NCBI GenBank assembly: GCA_963743705.1
Contig: CAVUQS010000022.1
Coordinates: 1 to 64,000, forward strand
Length of the DNA: 64,000 nt
Source of the DNA: PALSA-243 sp963743705
Lineage (GTDB): Bacteria; Acidobacteriota; Terriglobia; Bryobacterales; Bryobacteraceae
Direction of reading: 5' to 3'
Shown: positions 62,403-64,000 of the stretch, in pieces
Layout of the letters: each line of letters opens with the position of its first letter
How positions within the stretch are numbered: position 1 is the stretch's first letter
Notes under the pieces: model-generated
What the model saw: the letters and a program-made list of their open reading frames with translations, nothing else
The model's database searches: none
What the model was told of the DNA's origin: nothing
Position numbers and translations under genes: made by a program

Positions 62403-63596
62403 CTAACCAGGATCGGGCGAGGTTTCACCAATCTTTCGCAGCATCGGCGGTACGGTCCAACCCTGCACAAAGATGGAGAACGCCACTACGCCGAAGGTCA
62501 CCACGATTGCTTCCTCGCGTCGCGGCAGCTCCTGCGGTAGATCGAGTGCCAGAGCCAAAGCGAGCGCGCCTCTCAAGCCGCACCAGAACAGAGCGGTTTG
62601 GCGCCACATCCTGACACGCAACTTCGTCCGGATAAACAACGCGCACAACGGGTAGACCGCCGCTGCGCGCGCCAGCAGCGTGACCCCGACCGCGATCGCC
62701 ACCGGGAGCCACACCGCATCGAAATGCTGGGTGCTTTCATGCATGCCGATGAGCAAAAAAATGAATGCGTTCGCGACGAAGGCCGCGTACTCCCAGAAAG
62801 CATCCACCGCTTCCCTGCCGCGCGCCGAGATCGCGCCCAACGGACCGCGGTTGCCAATAATCAATCCCGAAACGATAGTAGCCAGCACGCCTGAAAACTG
62901 AAGCTGTTCCGCCAGGAGGAACGATCCGTAAGCCGCCACTGTCGTAAGAGCCAGTTCCACCAGGTGATCTTGGGTGCGGCCCACCAGGAAGAGCGTCGCC
63001 AGCGCGACGGCCGCGCCGCACACCAGAGAGCCCGCAATGGAGATCGCCAGGCCTTCCGCGATGGATAGCCCGGTGGGGTGTTGGCCGCTTGCCCAGGCCA
63101 GCGCCGCTGCGAACGCCACCATCGCAGCGCCGTCGTTGAGCAAACTCTCACTCTCGACCAGCAATCGCAAACGCCCGTGGACGCCGAGATCGCGAAAGAC
63201 GTCGATCACGGCGACAGGGTCCGTTGCCGAGATCAGCGCGCCGAACACAACCGACGTCGCCCAGGGCCATCGCGCCAGATAATGCATGCCGGCCGCGGTG
63301 ACAGCGAGGGAGATGGCGACTCCCGCCGTCGCCAGCGTCAGCACCACCGGCAGTTCGCGCCGCAGAAGATGCCATCGCAGGTGGAACGCGGCTTCAAAAA
63401 TGAGGGGCGGAAGCAAAGCGTCAAAGATCAGGTCCTTCGTCAGCGTGATATTCAGGCCGACGGGCGAGAGGCCAAGGCCGATCCCGGCTAACACCAGCGC
63501 TACGCTGTACGGAAGCCGCAACCGGCGAGCCGCCAACGCGACGAGCGCCGCCGCCAGCAACAGAACCAGTGCACCCTCGCCAAAAGTGGTTTGCAT
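62403..63596 (-). CDS. Na+/H+ antiporter (CPA1/NhaP-type)
   Basis: A 397-residue inner-membrane exchanger with about 12-13 helices. The CPA1 cation site is in ISATDPVAVID and the second acidic stretch in ESESLLNDGAAMV. FWCGLRGALALALAL is the late conserved helix. There is no long C-terminal regulatory tail. It is convergent with the methyltransferase (27-base gap) and shares no obvious operon. Confidence 0.9.
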   Translation of the reverse strand: MQTTFGEGALVLLLAAALVALAARRLRLPYSVALVLAGIGLGLSPVGLNITLTKDLIFDALLPPLIFEAAFHLRWHLLRRELPVVLTLATAGVAISLAVTAAGMHYLARWPWATSVVFGALISATDPVAVIDVFRDLGVHGRLRLLVESESLLNDGAAMVAFAAALAWASGQHPTGLSIAEGLAISIAGSLVCGAAVALATLFLVGRTQDHLVELALTTVAAYGSFLLAEQLQFSGVLATIVSGLIIGNRGPLGAISARGREAVDAFWEYAAFVANAFIFLLIGMHESTQHFDAVWLPVAIAVGVTLLARAAAVYPLCALFIRTKLRVRMWRQTALFWCGLRGALALALALDLPQELPRREEAIVVTFGVVAFSIFVQGWTVPPMLRKIGETSPDPG

Positions 63597-63748
63597 GGGC
63601 TACAGACCAATGATCGCACTGGGCCAGTTCCAGAGTTCGGCGCCTGCGGTTCGGCCAGTTCCATCGGGAAATCACCGTATTCCAAATTACAAAAGGCGCC
63701 ATAGCTTACGGCAGGCGCCGGGAGGGGCTTCCGTCACGGATAATTTTC

Positions 63749-63777
63749 TTGACTTGCGCGCCGTGCAAGGATAACAT
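63749..63777 (+). promoter_or_regulatory. Probable promoter of the third TonB receptor
   Basis: TTGACT (63749-63754) and TAACAT (63772-63777) are 17 bases apart, the same box spacing as the other two receptor promoters. The predicted leader is about 90 bases, ending in a strong ribosome site (GAGGAGGGG). Upstream, 63597-63748 holds nothing I can support. Confidence 0.45.
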
Positions 63778-63875
63778 CGCAGACATTCAGTACTAGTAGT
63801 TACCCGGCGAGTGATCGCGAATTACACGCTGGCTGTTATTACTTCAGGGTGGTGAGAATCGTCTGAGGAGGGGTC

Positions 63876-64000
63876 ATGCTACGTCTGCGCCATACGACCG
63901 TGAAGTCGCTGGTTTTATTGGGTATTCTTTGTCTTCTTGCTTTCGCAGCCAATGCTCAATTGGACTTCGGCTCCGTTACGGGCTTTGTCAAAGACCCGTC
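63876..64000 (+). CDS. Start of a third Oar-like TonB-dependent receptor (cut by the window end)
   Basis: The first 41 residues are visible: a signal peptide (LRLRHTTVKSLVLLGILCLLAFAANA), then QLDFGSVTGFVKDPS, which is the beginning of a carboxypeptidase-regulatory-like domain as in the receptors at 11567 and 42370. The ATG lies six bases after GAGGAGGGG. The rest lies beyond the window. Confidence 0.75.
   Translation, partial: MLRLRHTTVKSLVLLGILCLLAFAANAQLDFGSVTGFVKDP

Noticed and set aside
1..64000. Search for CRISPR arrays, tRNAs, rRNAs, insertion sequences and phage genes
   Set aside because: No regular direct-repeat array, cloverleaf-like sequence, transposase or integrase motif was seen on reading. 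Very short or degraded elements could have been missed.

Overview
The window looks like part of a chromosome from an Acidobacteriota member, most probably the Bryobacterales / Candidatus Solibacter group. This is inferred from gene content: giant Oar-like TonB-dependent receptors with an N-terminal carboxypeptidase-regulatory-like domain, a PSD1-type cytochrome (DUF1587/1592/1588/1585) paired with a DUF1552 protein and ankyrin repeats, many exported beta-propeller and PQQ enzymes, TPR-multihaem cytochromes, and a PEP-CTERM protein with a PrsT-like lipoprotein. The DNA is GC-rich and densely coded. I saw no tRNA, rRNA, CRISPR array, insertion sequence or phage gene.

Layout. (1) 0.1-7.9 kb: one tightly overlapping operon for a b6-type bc complex plus an A1-type caa3 oxidase and its CtaG assembly factor. 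(2) 7.9-9.7 kb: reverse-strand poxB-like pyruvate:quinone oxidoreductase. (3) 9.9-19.9 kb: a TPR heptahaem cytochrome, a TonB receptor with a good sigma70 promoter and operator-like repeats, a cytochrome c + PQQ dehydrogenase pair, an exported HpcH/HpaI aldolase and an amidohydrolase. (4) 19.9-28.0 kb: a GH31 remnant, then an aldo/keto reductase, PSD1, DUF1552, ankyrin and cupin gene, each broken by single-base-type frameshifts, with one intact beta-propeller gene among them. (5) 28.0-33.5 kb: a second beta-propeller, an exported MmgE/PrpD protein, an ArsR-SulP operon with a perfect 11-bp inverted repeat as operator, a WYL-like orphan domain, a small exported protein and a GH16 remnant. (6) 33.5-39.9 kb: reverse-strand PEBP, DUF1028, IclR, ROK, Nif3-like and CE15-like esterase genes. 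(7) 40.2-49.0 kb: a second TPR heptahaem cytochrome, a second TonB receptor, a second PQQ dehydrogenase and a cytochrome c-helix-hairpin-helix fusion. (8) 49.1-53.0 kb: a divergent PEP-CTERM protein and PrsT-like TPR lipoprotein, each with a near-consensus sigma54 promoter. (9) 53.2-62.4 kb: PIG-L deacetylase, divergent ArgH-like lyase, then an overlapping KASIII-KASII-ACP-desaturase-methyltransferase run that looks like an orphan fatty-acid-derived metabolite pathway. (10) 62.4-64.0 kb: a Na+/H+ antiporter and the first 125 bp of a third TonB receptor.

How it fits together. The cell envelope appears built to take up and oxidise organic polymers and sugars: receptors import substrates, exported esterases, deacetylases and PQQ dehydrogenases attack them, and small cytochromes carry electrons to the bc-caa3 chain. 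A 21-bp operator-like motif placed just after the -10 box is shared by the promoters of the CE15-Nif3-ROK operon and the second TonB receptor, which suggests that these are one regulon. The strongest candidates for new biology are the FabH/FabF/ACP/desaturase/methyltransferase cluster, that shared operator, the cytochrome-HhH fusion, and the concentration of frameshifts between 20.2 and 28.0 kb. The last may be real decay or a local sequence-quality problem.
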